A DNA stretch of 43,818 nucleotides. Origin: Pseudomonas sp. Its GTDB lineage: Bacteria > Pseudomonadota > Gammaproteobacteria > Pseudomonadales > Pseudomonadaceae. Below the pieces are notes generated by a model. The model worked only from the letters and a program-made list of their open reading frames with translations, did no database searches and was not told the origin of the DNA. Of the stretch, positions 19,100 through 28,309 are shown one piece after another (the stretch's first letter is position 1; every line of letters begins with the position of its first letter). A program made the position numbers and the translations under genes. The DNA lies in the NCBI GenBank assembly GCA_030603065.1, contig JAUVYN010000021.1:1-43818 (forward strand), in the 5' to 3' direction.

Positions 19100-20848
19100 A
19101 TGACCAGACACCATCATCCTGATCAGCATCGCTTGCAGCGTGGCCAGGCGCCGACCTACGAAAGCCTGCGCGCCGGCCATGCCCAAATGGGCGACCGGGC
19201 CGAAGCGCAGAACTCGGTTATCGTCCAGTGCGGCTGGGGCAGGCTGCTGATTGGCCAGACCTTTGCCGACTATGAAGTGCTGGCCAACACCCTGCTTGAT
19301 GAAACCCCTGGCGAGCGCGACATCGCGTTATACGTCGCTGACCCGCAAGTGGTGCTGTCCTACGCTCCGCAGCACCTGTTCCTCGACCCATCGGATACCC
19401 TGCGCCTGTGGTTTTCCGACTATCGGCCAGCCCGTCGCGGGCCGCGCGGGTTCATTATCCGTCCACCCCAGACCATCAGCGACTGGACCGAAATCAACAA
19501 CCTCTACGCCTCGGCGAAGATGGTCAAGGTAGACCCGGAACGTCTTACGCCACGGGAGGAAGGCGGGCCCAGTTTCTGGCTGGCCGAAGACGAGGACACC
19601 GGCGAGATCATCGGCACCGTGATGGGGCTCAACCATGCCCGGGCCTTCGGCGATCCGGAAAAGGGTTCCAGCCTCTGGTGCCTCGCGGCCGCCGGTCAGA
19701 CCCTGCGTGCCGGAGTCGGCGAGGCGCTGGTTCGACATCTGGTGGAATACTACATGAGCCGCGGCTGCCATTACCTCGATCTGTCGGTGATGCACGACAA
19801 CAAGCAGGCCAAGGCGTTGTACCGCAAACTCGGCTTTCGCAAGCTGCGCACCTTCGCCATCAAGCGCAAGAACAGCATCAACCAGCCGCTGTTCATCGGA
19901 CCGGACACCGACCGGGAGCTCAATCCATACGCTCGCATCATTACCCGTGAAGCGCGCCGGCGCGGCATTGAAGTCAGCATTCAGGACGCCGAGTCAGGCA
20001 TCTTCGTGCTCGCCCAGGGCGCACGACGGATACGCTGTCGCGAGTCACTGTGCGACCTGACCAGCGCAGTGAGCATGACCCTTTGCCAGAACAAACGAAT
20101 GACCCACCGGGCTTTGCAGCGACTGGGCCTGGAGACGCCGCGTTTTCAGCTCGCGGCAGACACCGCAACCAATGCAGCGTTTCTGGCTGAACATGGGGCC
20201 CTCGTGGTCAAGCCGAACAACGGCGAACAGGGCCAGGGCGTCGCCGTGGATATCCGCGACCCGGAGGCGCTCGAACTGGCAGTGGAGGCCGCACGGCGCT
20301 TCGACAACCAGGTCCTGCTGGAGAGCTATCACCCTGGCGATGACCTGCGGGTGCTGGTAATCAACTATGAAGTAGTCGCGGCGGCCATTCGCCGTCCGGC
20401 AGAAATCTGCGGAGACGGCAACCGCACCATCCAGGAGCTGATCGAACGGCAAAGCCGGCGACGCCAGGCCAGTACCGATGGGGAAAGCCGGATCCCCATG
20501 GATGCCGAAACCCGGCGCACCGTTGAAGCCCAGGGCTTCAGTTACGAAGATGTCCTGCCAGCCGGTCAGAACCTGTTCGTCCGCCGCACTGCCAACCTGC
20601 ATACCGGCGGCGTATTGCTGGATGTGACCGACCAGCTGCATCCACGGCTGCGCGAGGACGCCGTGCGCGCCGCCCGGGCGCTGGAGATCCCGGTGGTCGG
20701 GCTGGATTTTCTGGTGCCGACGGTGGACGGTCCGGACTACGTCATTATCGAGGCCAATGAGCGGCCGGGGCTCGCCAACCATGAGCCGCAGCCAACGGCC
20801 GAGCGCTTCATCGATCTGCTATTTCCGCTCAGCGCCAATCAGCCATGA
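19100..20848 (+). CDS. ngg: N-acetylglutaminylglutamine synthetase (GNAT + ATP-grasp fusion)
   Basis: This 582-residue fusion enzyme builds N-acetylglutaminylglutamine. The N-terminal half contains a GNAT acetyltransferase domain (about 120-290; LWCLAAAGQTLRAGVGEALV and YRKLGFRKLRTFAIKRK, the typical acetyl-CoA binding and C-terminal strands). The C-terminal half is an ATP-grasp ligase (about 320-580; ALVVKPNNGEQGQGVAVDIR, LLESYHPGDDLRVLVINYE and VDGPDYVIIEANERPGL) resembling the cyanophycin/glutathione-synthetase type. The start at 19100 (MTRHHHPDQHR) has GAGG upstream but with a long 12-nt spacing; the open frame continues upstream to overlap the previous gene, so the exact start is less sure. 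It follows the amidotransferase by 124 nt in the same operon. Confidence 0.9.
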   Translation: MTRHHHPDQHRLQRGQAPTYESLRAGHAQMGDRAEAQNSVIVQCGWGRLLIGQTFADYEVLANTLLDETPGERDIALYVADPQVVLSYAPQHLFLDPSDTLRLWFSDYRPARRGPRGFIIRPPQTISDWTEINNLYASAKMVKVDPERLTPREEGGPSFWLAEDEDTGEIIGTVMGLNHARAFGDPEKGSSLWCLAAAGQTLRAGVGEALVRHLVEYYMSRGCHYLDLSVMHDNKQAKALYRKLGFRKLRTFAIKRKNSINQPLFIGPDTDRELNPYARIITREARRRGIEVSIQDAESGIFVLAQGARRIRCRESLCDLTSAVSMTLCQNKRMTHRALQRLGLETPRFQLAADTATNAAFLAEHGALVVKPNNGEQGQGVAVDIRDPEALELAVEAARRFDNQVLLESYHPGDDLRVLVINYEVVAAAIRRPAEICGDGNRTIQELIERQSRRRQASTDGESRIPMDAETRRTVEAQGFSYEDVLPAGQNLFVRRTANLHTGGVLLDVTDQLHPRLREDAVRAARALEIPVVGLDFLVPTVDGPDYVIIEANERPGLANHEPQPTAERFIDLLFPLSANQP

Positions 20849-20871
20849 GCGGCGTGAAAGGGAGGAGTTTG

Positions 20872-22119
20872 ATGACCTTTACGCACCACGGGCCGGATAT
20901 GGCCTTTCTCGAGGGGACCCTGCTGGAGATGCTGGCCATCCCCTGTCCCACGGGTTTTACCGACGGCATAGTGCGCTACGTCTCGGAACATCTCGACGCT
21001 ATGGGCGTGCCTCATGAGCTGACCCGTCGCGGCACCATTCGCGCGACCCTGAGCGGCAAACAACCCAGCCCCGACCGGGCAATTGCAGCGCATCTGGATA
21101 CCATCGGCGCGATGGTCCGCGGCATCAAGGACAACGGCCGGCTCGAACTTGCTCCCGTTGGCCATTGGTCGAGCCGCTTCGCAGAGGGCAGCCGGGTCAG
21201 CCTGTTCGGTGATCATGGCTGCCTGCGTGGCAGCGTGCTCCCTCTGATGGCCTCCGGACACGCCTTCAATGAGGGCGTGGACTCGCTGCCGGTGAACTGG
21301 GATACCGTCGAGCTGCGCATCGACGCAAAGACCACCAGCCGCGCGGAAACCGAAGCGCTGGGTATCAGCGTGGGCGATTTCGTCGCCTTCGATCCTTTGC
21401 CGGAGTTCACCGAAAATGGCTACATCAGCGCCCGCCATCTGGACAACAAGGCCGGAGCCGCCTGCCTCCTGACCGCCATCAAGGCCATCATCGAGAGCGG
21501 CGAGCAGCTGCCGATGGACCTGCATCCGATATTCACCATTACCGAAGAGACCGGTACCGGCTCGGCCGGCGCCCTGCCATGGGATGTCAGCGAGTTCGTC
21601 GGGGTCGACATCGCCCCCTCCGCACCCGGCCAGAGCACTACTGAACATGCGGTTACCCTGTGCATGCAGGACTCCGGCGGGCCCTACGACTATCACCTTA
21701 CCCGGCACCTGCTGAGCCTCTGCCACCGTGACGAAATACCGGTGCGTCGCGACCTGTTCCGCTATTATCACAGCGACGCGGAGTCGGCTATCCGCTCAGG
21801 AAACGACACCCGCACCGCTCTGGTGGCCTTCGGTACCGATGCCACCCATGGCTATGAACGGACCCACCGGGACAGTCTGGAAGCGGTGACCCGACTGCTC
21901 ACCGCCTATGCCTTCAGCCCGCCCATCTTCGACGACGACAAGCGCCACGACGCGCCCCTGGAAAATTTCCAGCGTCAGCTGAGCCCGGACGCGGTGTCCG
22001 GCAGTGATACAGTGCTGCCACCCCTGGAGCGGGTTTACGCCCACGAAAGCATCAACGGCGAACTCGAGGAACTCAAACCGGCCAGCAGAAAAAAACGCGC
22101 CAAGAAGAGCAAAAGCTGA
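20872..22119 (+). CDS. NAGGN-operon M42-family metallopeptidase
   Basis: This 415-residue protein is an M42/M20-like dinuclear zinc peptidase of the type always found with NAGGN genes. Metal-site motifs are visible: AAHLDTIGAM (His/Asp), LDNKAGAACLL (bridging Asp), TITEETGTGSA (catalytic Glu and metal Glu), GVDIAPS (Asp) and TDATHGYERTH (His). The C-terminal tail is very basic (KPASRKKRAKKSKS). ATG 20872 is chosen because GGAGG (20861-20865) is 6 nt upstream; an ATG at 20845 overlapping the synthetase stop as ATGA is also in frame and would add 9 residues. Its precise role in NAGGN turnover or precursor trimming is not settled in the family. Confidence 0.88.
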   Translation: MTFTHHGPDMAFLEGTLLEMLAIPCPTGFTDGIVRYVSEHLDAMGVPHELTRRGTIRATLSGKQPSPDRAIAAHLDTIGAMVRGIKDNGRLELAPVGHWSSRFAEGSRVSLFGDHGCLRGSVLPLMASGHAFNEGVDSLPVNWDTVELRIDAKTTSRAETEALGISVGDFVAFDPLPEFTENGYISARHLDNKAGAACLLTAIKAIIESGEQLPMDLHPIFTITEETGTGSAGALPWDVSEFVGVDIAPSAPGQSTTEHAVTLCMQDSGGPYDYHLTRHLLSLCHRDEIPVRRDLFRYYHSDAESAIRSGNDTRTALVAFGTDATHGYERTHRDSLEAVTRLLTAYAFSPPIFDDDKRHDAPLENFQRQLSPDAVSGSDTVLPPLERVYAHESINGELEELKPASRKKRAKKSKS

Positions 22120-22147
22120 CCGCTACCCGACAGGACGATTCGCACGG

Positions 22148-24211
22148 ATGAAACCCGTAACTGTTTTTACCGGCGCACTGGCGATGGCAGCCGGCTCGCT
22201 AGCCGCGGCTCAGGAACGCCCACTCAGCCTGCCCGCGCAGGTGGTGCTGGGAAGCGATAGCGAGCTGGGGCAGCAGCTACCACTGGCCCGTGATCGCCTG
22301 AGCGGCACCCAGCTGCAGCCCCAAACCCTTGGGGCCAATCTTTCCGAGCCCCTGCAGCGACTTCCCGGCATCGTGGCGTTGAACCGGGAAAACTACGCCC
22401 AGGACCTGCAGGTATCCTCCCGCGGGTTCGGCGCACGTGCGCAGTTCGGCGTGCGCGGTGTACGCCTGATTCAGGACGGTATTCCATTGACCATGCCGGA
22501 CGGCCAGGGCCAGCCGGCGCTGTTCGATCTGGACAGCCTGGCACGCGTCGAAGTCCTCCGGGGCCCCCTTTCGTCGCTCTACGGAAATGCCTCGGGCGGG
22601 ATCATTCAGGGCTTTACCGGGCAGGCGCCCTTCTACCCAACCCTCGACAACCGCACCGTGTTCGGCCCGGATGGCTTGCGTCGCTCGCGGCTGCGCTATG
22701 GCGGCCAGCATGGCAATCTGAACATCCACGCCAACGTCGCCCGCCTGGAGACCGACGGCTATCGGGATCACAGCGATACCAGACGTGACACCGGCAACCT
22801 GAGGCTGGGCTGGGACATCGACGATGCATCGAGCCTCACCCTGCTGGTCAACAGCCTGTACCAACCCGGCACTCAGGATCCGCTGGGCCTCACCGCCGAG
22901 CAACTGCGGACGGACCGGCGGCAGGCTCCGCCACAGGCCCGGCAGTTCGACACCCGCAAATCGGTCACCCACAATCAGGCGGGCATAAATTATCAGCGCC
23001 GGCTGGCCAATGACGACCGAATCACCCTGATGGTCTATGGCGGCGAGCGGGATGTGCAGCAGTATCTTGCTTTTCCTGGCGGAGGACAGTTCGCCGGCGG
23101 CGGGGTAATAGAACTCGACCGCCGCTTCGGTGGCGGCGAGATCGGCTGGGAGCGCAACACCCAAGCCTTCGACCTGCCGGTCGAACTGGCCGCCGGTCTG
23201 ACCTACGACTATCAGGGCGAGGACCGCCGTGGCTTCGTCAACGAACGCGGCATAAAGGGCGGCTTGCAGCGCGACGAATTCAACCGGGTCGACAGCCAGG
23301 ATGTCTATTTCATCAGCACATGGACGCTGGCCCCACGCTGGACCATGACCGCGGGACTGCGCCACAGTCGCGTCGAATTCGAATCGGATGACGACTATTT
23401 CATCGATGGCTCCGACGATAGTGGCAAGGTTCTGTTCGAGCGTACCAACCCGGCACTCGGGCTAAGCTTCCAGTGGACCCCGGCCCTGAACCTCTATGCT
23501 GCGATTGGCCGTGGCTTCGAAACCCCCACCGCGCAGGAACTGGCCTACCGTCCGGAGGGGCCTGGTCTCAACTTCGGTCTGTCGCCGGCGCGTTCACTGA
23601 ACAGTGAGGTGGGCCTCAAGCTGCGCCAACGCGATACCACCTTCAGCGCCGCAGTTTTTCACACCCGCGTCGAAGACGAGATAGTCACCGGTCCGAATCA
23701 GCAGCTTACCGGCCGCCAGACCTTCGCCAATGCCGCCCGCTCGACCCGACGCGGTCTGGAATTGGCGCTGGAGCAGCGCTTCGCCCGGGATTTCAGCGCG
23801 TACGCCGCTTACACCTACCTCGACGCACGCTTCGACCGTTATGCCGATGGAGCGCGGGACTTTTCCGGCAACCGACTGCCCGGTGTACCACGGCACAGCC
23901 TGTTCGCCGAGGTGGCGTGGCAACCGGACAGCGGCTTCAGTACCGCTCTGGAAGCCCAGGGCCTTGGGGAACGCTTCGCCAATGACAGTAATCAGGCCAG
24001 CGCCGCCGGCTATGCCATATTCAACTGGCGCGCCGCCTACCGCCGCCAGTGGGGCGGGCTCGAATTGGAGCCCTTCGTCCGGATCGACAACCTCGGCGAC
24101 AAGCAGTACATCGGCGCGCTCATCATCAATGGGCCGGGCGAGCGCTTCTACGAGCCCGCGCCGGAACGTCAGTGGCTGGCCGGCATTGGTCTGAGTTATG
24201 AGTGGCGCTAG
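22148..24211 (+). CDS. TonB-dependent outer-membrane receptor
   Basis: This 687-residue outer-membrane gated channel has a signal peptide (MKPVTVFTGALAMAAGSLAA, likely cleaved after AAA or AQ), a plug domain (about 55-165; LSEPLQRLPGIVALNRENYA, RGVRLIQDGIPLTMPDGQGQ, VEVLRGPLSSLYGNASGGII) and a 22-strand-type barrel rich in aromatic and Gly residues. The C-terminus (GIGLSYEWR) is typical beta-barrel sequence except that it ends in Arg rather than Phe. It begins 28 nt after the M42 peptidase stop on the same strand, so read-through from the NAGGN operon is likely. The substrate is unknown. Similar plugs occur in iron-chelate receptors, but no siderophore gene or Fur box is evident here. Confidence 0.9.
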   Translation: MKPVTVFTGALAMAAGSLAAAQERPLSLPAQVVLGSDSELGQQLPLARDRLSGTQLQPQTLGANLSEPLQRLPGIVALNRENYAQDLQVSSRGFGARAQFGVRGVRLIQDGIPLTMPDGQGQPALFDLDSLARVEVLRGPLSSLYGNASGGIIQGFTGQAPFYPTLDNRTVFGPDGLRRSRLRYGGQHGNLNIHANVARLETDGYRDHSDTRRDTGNLRLGWDIDDASSLTLLVNSLYQPGTQDPLGLTAEQLRTDRRQAPPQARQFDTRKSVTHNQAGINYQRRLANDDRITLMVYGGERDVQQYLAFPGGGQFAGGGVIELDRRFGGGEIGWERNTQAFDLPVELAAGLTYDYQGEDRRGFVNERGIKGGLQRDEFNRVDSQDVYFISTWTLAPRWTMTAGLRHSRVEFESDDDYFIDGSDDSGKVLFERTNPALGLSFQWTPALNLYAAIGRGFETPTAQELAYRPEGPGLNFGLSPARSLNSEVGLKLRQRDTTFSAAVFHTRVEDEIVTGPNQQLTGRQTFANAARSTRRGLELALEQRFARDFSAYAAYTYLDARFDRYADGARDFSGNRLPGVPRHSLFAEVAWQPDSGFSTALEAQGLGERFANDSNQASAAGYAIFNWRAAYRRQWGGLELEPFVRIDNLGDKQYIGALIINGPGERFYEPAPERQWLAGIGLSYEWR

Positions 24212-24224
24212 GGCGGTTATTCAA

Positions 24225-24297
24225 TATTTTTGACAAGCGGAGCAAATTTAAGGGCATTTTGCGCATGAGACCGCTTTTGTGTTGGTTATTTTTGACA
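24225..24297 (+). promoter_or_regulatory. Promoter region with direct repeat ahead of the transaminase
   Basis: The 11-mer TATTTTTGACA occurs twice in the same orientation (24225-24235 and 24287-24297), 62 nt apart, in an AT-rich gap before the transaminase gene. Each copy contains a perfect -35 hexamer TTGACA. No convincing -10 follows either one, so tandem promoters or tandem activator sites are both possible. Confidence 0.4.
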
Positions 24298-24346
24298 TAG
24301 ACTGAATCACCGTTTCGTCTTAAGCGAGTCCGCCCAGGAAGATTCC

Positions 24347-25690
24347 ATGACCAGCATGCCTCAAACCGCCGCCGTTCAGCAGAGCGCCCATCTGGACGAA
24401 TTCTGGATGCCGTTCACCGCCAACCGCCAATTCAAGGCACGCCCGCGGCTGCTCGAATCGGCCGAAGGCATGTTCTATACCGATGCCGATGGCAGACAGA
24501 TCCTGGATGGCACTGCTGGACTCTGGTGCTGTAATGCCGGCCACGGCCGCAAGGAAATCACCGAAGCGGTTTCCCGGCAGATCGGCAAGATGGATTTCGC
24601 ACCGACTTTCCAGATGGGCCACCCGCTGCCCTTCGAACTGGCCGAACGCCTTGCCGCAATCGCACCGCCCGGGCTGGACCGTGTGTTCTTCACCAACTCC
24701 GGTTCGGAGTCGGTGGACACTGCCCTCAAGATCGCCCTGGCCTACCACCGCGCCAACGGCCAGGCCACCCGTACCCGCCTGATCGGCCGCGAGATGGGCT
24801 ATCACGGTGTTGGCTTCGGCGGCATCTCGGTCGGGGGCATGGTCAACAACCGCAAGGCCTTCGGTGCCATGCTGCCAGGTGTCGACCACCTCCCCCACAC
24901 CCTGGATCTCGAGCGCAACGCCTTCACCCGTGGCCTGCCGCGCCACGGCGCGGAGCTGGCCGACCAGCTTGAGCGCCTGGTCACCCTGCACGGCGCCGAG
25001 AACATCGCGGCGGTCATCGTCGAGCCACTATCCGGATCCGCCGGCGTCATTCTGCCCCCGCAGGGCTATCTCAAGCGCCTGCGCGAGATCACCCGGAAGC
25101 ACGGCATTCTGCTCATCTTCGACGAGGTGATCACCGGCTACGGGCGCATGGGCGAAGCCTTCGCAGCGCAGCGCTGGGAAGTAACTCCCGACATCATCAC
25201 CACCGCCAAGGGACTGACCAACGGCGCCATTCCCATGGGCGCGGTGTTCGTCAGCACGCAGATTCACGACGCCTTCATGCAAGGCCCGGCGAACCTGATC
25301 GAGTTCTTCCACGGCTACACCTATTCGGGCCACCCGGTCGCCGCCGCCGCGGCCTTGGCCACGCTGGACATCTACCAGCGCGACGGTCTGCTGACCCGGG
25401 TGCGCGAGCTGGAAGTCTACTGGCAGGAAGCGCTGCACAGCCTGAACGGCCTGCCCAACGTGATCGATATTCGCAATGCCGGCCTGGTCGGCGCCGTGCA
25501 TCTGGCCACCCGCGACGGCGCGCCTGGCGCGCGGGGTTATGACGTGTTCGAAAAATGCTTCTGGGAAGGCGGCCTGATGGTTCGCTGCACCGGAGACATC
25601 ATCGCCATGTCACCGCCTCTGATCCTCGAGAAGACCCATATCGACCGAATCGTCGAGACGCTGGGTGATGTGATCAAGCGTACCCCGTGA
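24347..25690 (+). CDS. Omega-amino acid (beta-alanine) : pyruvate transaminase
   Basis: This 447-residue class III PLP-dependent aminotransferase moves the amino group of beta-alanine or other omega-amino acids to pyruvate, giving malonate semialdehyde and alanine. The PLP lysine is K288 ([15 protein letters not shown]), with Asp259 ([14 protein letters not shown]) contacting the pyridine nitrogen and the [10 protein letters not shown] phosphate-binding segment near 117-126. The N-terminal [20 protein letters not shown] segment and overall length strongly resemble the Pseudomonas beta-alanine:pyruvate transaminase. ATG 24347 has AGGAAG 5 nt upstream. It is followed by mmsA, whose product uses malonate semialdehyde, so the pair makes a short beta-alanine to acetyl-CoA route. 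Confidence 0.92.
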   Translation: MTSMPQTAAVQQSAHLDEFWMPFTANRQFKARPRLLESAEGMFYTDADGRQILDGTAGLWCCNAGHGRKEITEAVSRQIGKMDFAPTFQMGHPLPFELAERLAAIAPPGLDRVFFTNSGSESVDTALKIALAYHRANGQATRTRLIGREMGYHGVGFGGISVGGMVNNRKAFGAMLPGVDHLPHTLDLERNAFTRGLPRHGAELADQLERLVTLHGAENIAAVIVEPLSGSAGVILPPQGYLKRLREITRKHGILLIFDEVITGYGRMGEAFAAQRWEVTPDIITTAKGLTNGAIPMGAVFVSTQIHDAFMQGPANLIEFFHGYTYSGHPVAAAAALATLDIYQRDGLLTRVRELEVYWQEALHSLNGLPNVIDIRNAGLVGAVHLATRDGAPGARGYDVFEKCFWEGGLMVRCTGDIIAMSPPLILEKTHIDRIVETLGDVIKRTP

Positions 25691-25720
25691 CCTCATAGCC
25701 TTCAGGTGGCGTGCGAGCGT

Positions 25721-25819
25721 GGTGGTGACTCACCGCTCTCGGACACGCAGCAAGTACGTCCATGTAGCTCGGCGGTGGCATCCATGCCACCGACGGTCCG
25801 AAAGCGGTGACTCACCACC
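25721..25819. repeat. Long nested palindrome, repeat copy A
   Basis: This 99-nt element between the transaminase and mmsA has outer arms of 24 nt (25721-25744 and 25796-25819) matching at 22 of 24 positions; each arm itself holds the palindrome GGTGACTCACC. Inside is a perfect 9-bp hairpin CGGTGGCAT-CC-ATGCCACCG (25773-25792) and a conserved asymmetric segment (25740-25770, core AAGTACGTCCATGTAGCTC). The same segment, inverted, is in copy B at 27472-27622. It looks like an intergenic REP/BIME-like repeat. It has no ORF, transposase or target-site duplication that I can see. Confidence 0.8.
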
Positions 25820-25874
25820 CCGCAGCCAGGACCGTGCGCGTCGGGCAGATCTCAAAAGCGGAAGATATATCACC

Positions 25875-27371
25875 ATGACCCTGCAACTGACCCACTACAT
25901 CAACGGCCAGCGCACCTCCGCCAGCAGCCGCACTCAGCCAACCTTCGAACCCGCCACCGGCGAACAGCGCGGCCAGGTCTCCCTGGCCAGCGCAGCCGAA
26001 GTCGAACAGGCAATCGCCGCCGCCAAGGCTGCCTTCCCCGCCTGGGCCGCGACCACGCCACTGAATCGCGCGCGCATCCTGTTCAAATTCAAGGCCCTGC
26101 TGGAAAGCCACGCCGACGAACTGGCCGAGTTGATAACCCGCGAACACGGCAAGGTGTTCGACGACGCCAAGGGCGAGCTGACCCGTGGGCTGGAAGTGGT
26201 CGAATTCGCCTGCGGCATACCGCATCTGCTCAAGGGCGAGCACACCGAACAGGTCGGCGGCGGCGTCGACGCCTGGTCGGTCAACCAGCCACTCGGGGTG
26301 GTGGCTGGCATCGCGCCGTTCAACTTCCCGGCCATGGTCCCCATGTGGATGTTCCCCATCGCCATCGCCTGCGGCAACACCTTCATCATGAAGCCGTCCG
26401 AGAAAGACCCGAGTGTCCCGCTGCGCCTGGCCGAGCTGCTCAGCGAAGCAGGTCTGCCCAAGGGTGTTTTCAACGTGGTCAACGGCGACAAGGAAGCGGT
26501 CGACGTACTGCTCGCGCATCCGGACATTCAGGCCGTCAGCTTCGTCGGCTCCACGCCGATTGCCGAGTACATCTATTCCAAGGGCTGCGAGCACGGCAAG
26601 CGCGTGCAGGCGCTCGGTGGGGCGAAGAACCACATGCTGGTGATGCCCGACGCGGATCTCGACCAGACCGTCAACGCGCTCATGGGCGCCGCCTACGGCA
26701 GTGCCGGCGAGCGCTGCATGGCGATCTCGGTCGCAGTCGCAGTTGGCGACGAGGTGGCTGACAAGCTCGCCGCCGCCCTGGCACCGAAAGTACGCGCCCT
26801 GAAGATCGGCGATGGCATGAGTCCCGGCATGGAGATGGGTCCGCTGGTGTCCGAGCAGCATCTGGCGAAGGTCAAGGGCTATGTCGACCAGGGCGTGCAG
26901 GAAGGCGCAGAGCTGGTGGTAGACGGTCGCGAGCTGAAGGTTCCCGGACTCGAAAGCGGTTACTTCATGGGCGGCTGCCTGTTCGACAGGGTCACCGCCG
27001 ACATGACCATCTACCGCGAAGAAATCTTCGGGCCGGTCCTGTGCATCGTGCGGGTACCCGATTACGCCACCGGCGTGAAGCTGATCAATGATCACGAGTA
27101 CGGCAATGGCACCGCCATCTTCACCCGCGACGGCGACGCGGCGCGCCAGTTCTGCAACGAGATCCAGGTGGGCATGGTTGGGGTCAACGTACCGATTCCC
27201 GTGCCGATGGCCTTCCACAGCTTTGGCGGCTGGAAGCGCTCGCTGTTCGGCCCGCTGCACATGCACGGCCCGGATGGGGTGCGCTTCTACACCAAGCGCA
27301 AGGCGATTACGTCCAGATGGCCTACGGGGATACGGTCGGGCGCGGATTTTGTGATGCCGACGATGAAATGA
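25875..27371 (+). CDS. mmsA: Methylmalonate/malonate-semialdehyde dehydrogenase (CoA-acylating)
   Basis: This 498-residue enzyme of the aldehyde dehydrogenase superfamily converts malonate semialdehyde to acetyl-CoA, or methylmalonate semialdehyde to propionyl-CoA, with NAD+ and CoA. The cofactor segment [20 protein letters not shown], the [12 protein letters not shown] turn and the catalytic Cys281 ([11 protein letters not shown]) are present. As in all MmsA proteins, the general-base Glu of hydrolytic ALDHs is missing ([16 protein letters not shown]), consistent with thioester release by CoA. ATG 25875 gives [12 protein letters not shown], the usual N-terminus. No hydroxyisobutyrate dehydrogenase gene (mmsB) follows; pairing with the transaminase points to beta-alanine use. 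Long palindromes of the same repeat family lie on both sides. Confidence 0.94.
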   Translation: MTLQLTHYINGQRTSASSRTQPTFEPATGEQRGQVSLASAAEVEQAIAAAKAAFPAWAATTPLNRARILFKFKALLESHADELAELITREHGKVFDDAKGELTRGLEVVEFACGIPHLLKGEHTEQVGGGVDAWSVNQPLGVVAGIAPFNFPAMVPMWMFPIAIACGNTFIMKPSEKDPSVPLRLAELLSEAGLPKGVFNVVNGDKEAVDVLLAHPDIQAVSFVGSTPIAEYIYSKGCEHGKRVQALGGAKNHMLVMPDADLDQTVNALMGAAYGSAGERCMAISVAVAVGDEVADKLAAALAPKVRALKIGDGMSPGMEMGPLVSEQHLAKVKGYVDQGVQEGAELVVDGRELKVPGLESGYFMGGCLFDRVTADMTIYREEIFGPVLCIVRVPDYATGVKLINDHEYGNGTAIFTRDGDAARQFCNEIQVGMVGVNVPIPVPMAFHSFGGWKRSLFGPLHMHGPDGVRFYTKRKAITSRWPTGIRSGADFVMPTMK

Positions 27372-27471
27372 TGCGGGTCAGCGCTGACCTGGACAATCTT
27401 GCAGCCAGCGCCACTGAGTATGGCGTGAACTGTTTGAAATAGGCCCGCAGCCCGCACCGAATTCTGCAGGA

Positions 27472-27622
27472 GCGGTGGGGGTCGGGTTTGCCGGACCGTC
27501 TGTGCCCAGGGTCGGAAAATGCTCCTGCATTTCCGACACTCCCGCCATCCATGGCGGTCGGATGGGCACAGTGAGCTACATGGATGTACTCGTGCGTGTC
27601 CGGCAGGCCCGATCCCCACCGC
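27472..27622. repeat. Long nested palindrome, repeat copy B (inverted relative to copy A)
   Basis: This 151-nt element fills much of the 363-nt gap between mmsA and the cupin gene. Outer arms of 25 nt (27472-27496 and 27598-27622) differ at three positions, all compatible with G-U pairing in RNA. Nested inside are TGTGCCCA/TGGGCACA (27501-27508/27563-27570), GTCGGAAA...TTCCGAC (27511-27537) and CCGCCAT-CC-ATGGCGG (27542-27557). The segment 27573-27602 (core GAGCTACATGGATGTACT) is the inverted counterpart of 25740-25770 in copy A. Outside the element the gap shows no coding signals apart from a ribosome site for the cupin gene. Confidence 0.8.
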
Positions 27623-27734
27623 GCCGTTGGCGCCAAACACGAAGCCACCGTAACGGAGTCCGACACCACCTCAATACCGTGGCTGCAGAACCGGGGTAGA
27701 GATAGAACCCCAATAAGAGATAAGAGGATTCGAG

Positions 27735-28103
27735 ATGCCCATCGACCAGATCATCGACTTCGCCACCGCCACCAGCCCCGCCGAGCACTACCGCCCTGCA
27801 GCAGAAAAGATCCTCAAGGGCGATCCGGCGCAGAACGTGCGCAACCACTATTCCAGTCCGGACGAACAGTTCTCCGCCGGCGTCTGGGAAGCCGAGCCGG
27901 GGCACTGGACCATCAGCTACAGCGAATACGAATACTGCGAAATCCTTGAAGGCGAGTCCGTCCTGCACGACAACCAGGGCAACTCGCGCACCCTGAAAGC
28001 CGGCGACCGCTTCGTCATACCCGCCGGCTTCACCGGCAGCTGGGAAGTCATTACCCGCACCCGCAAGAACTACGTCATATTCCAGCCCCCGGCCGCAATC
28101 TGA
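27735..28103 (+). CDS. Cupin-domain protein (DUF861/EutQ-like)
   Basis: This 122-residue soluble protein forms a single small beta-barrel of the cupin_3 (DUF861) type: SAGVWEAEPGHWTISYSEYE, CEILEGESVLHD, then KAGDRFVIPAGFTGSWEV and ENY-like closing strand KNYVIF. Such proteins are common beside catabolic genes for amines and amino acids, and some are metal-binding epimerases or sensors, but no specific reaction is known for this group. AGAGG lies just upstream of ATG 27735. It follows mmsA on the same strand after repeat copy B, so co-transcription is uncertain. Confidence 0.82.
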   Translation: MPIDQIIDFATATSPAEHYRPAAEKILKGDPAQNVRNHYSSPDEQFSAGVWEAEPGHWTISYSEYEYCEILEGESVLHDNQGNSRTLKAGDRFVIPAGFTGSWEVITRTRKNYVIFQPPAAI

Positions 28104-28148
28104 CCCTCGCAAGCTTCCCCAGGCCGAGCCTGCCCCCTGCCAGAACCC

Positions 28149-28172
28149 GATGCCGGCATACCCACCGGCGTC
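28149..28172. terminator. Weak hairpin downstream of the cupin gene
   Basis: GATGCCGG and CCGGCGTC form an 8-bp stem with one G-U pair and an 8-nt loop, 46 nt after the cupin stop. No T-run follows. The remaining 137 nt before fabY are less GC-rich and should hold the fabY promoter, though I cannot assign it. Confidence 0.3.
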
Positions 28173-28309
28173 ATGGCCGTAAAACACCATGGTCTAAACG
28201 TGACCAGCGAGTTACATTCCTCGTCATCCAATGTATTCCAATACCAAGCATCCCTTGTGGACCTCCGCTCGAGGACACAACGTCAGGGTAGAGTCAGGAG
28301 TCTTGCGTG

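Noticed and set aside
24248-24268. Possible sigma54 promoter (GGGCATTTTGCGC) before the transaminase
   Set aside because: The GG and GC dinucleotides are 8 nt apart rather than the required 10.
25721-25819. Insertion sequence or MITE at repeat copy A
   Set aside because: No transposase remnant or clear target-site duplication; nested palindromic structure and a related inverted copy fit an interspersed REP/BIME-like repeat better.
25812-27266. 484-codon open frame on the - strand opposite mmsA
   Set aside because: Very long, but mmsA has full catalytic motifs on the other strand. The antisense product is His/Val/Gln-rich with no domain I recognise; long antisense frames are common at this G+C.
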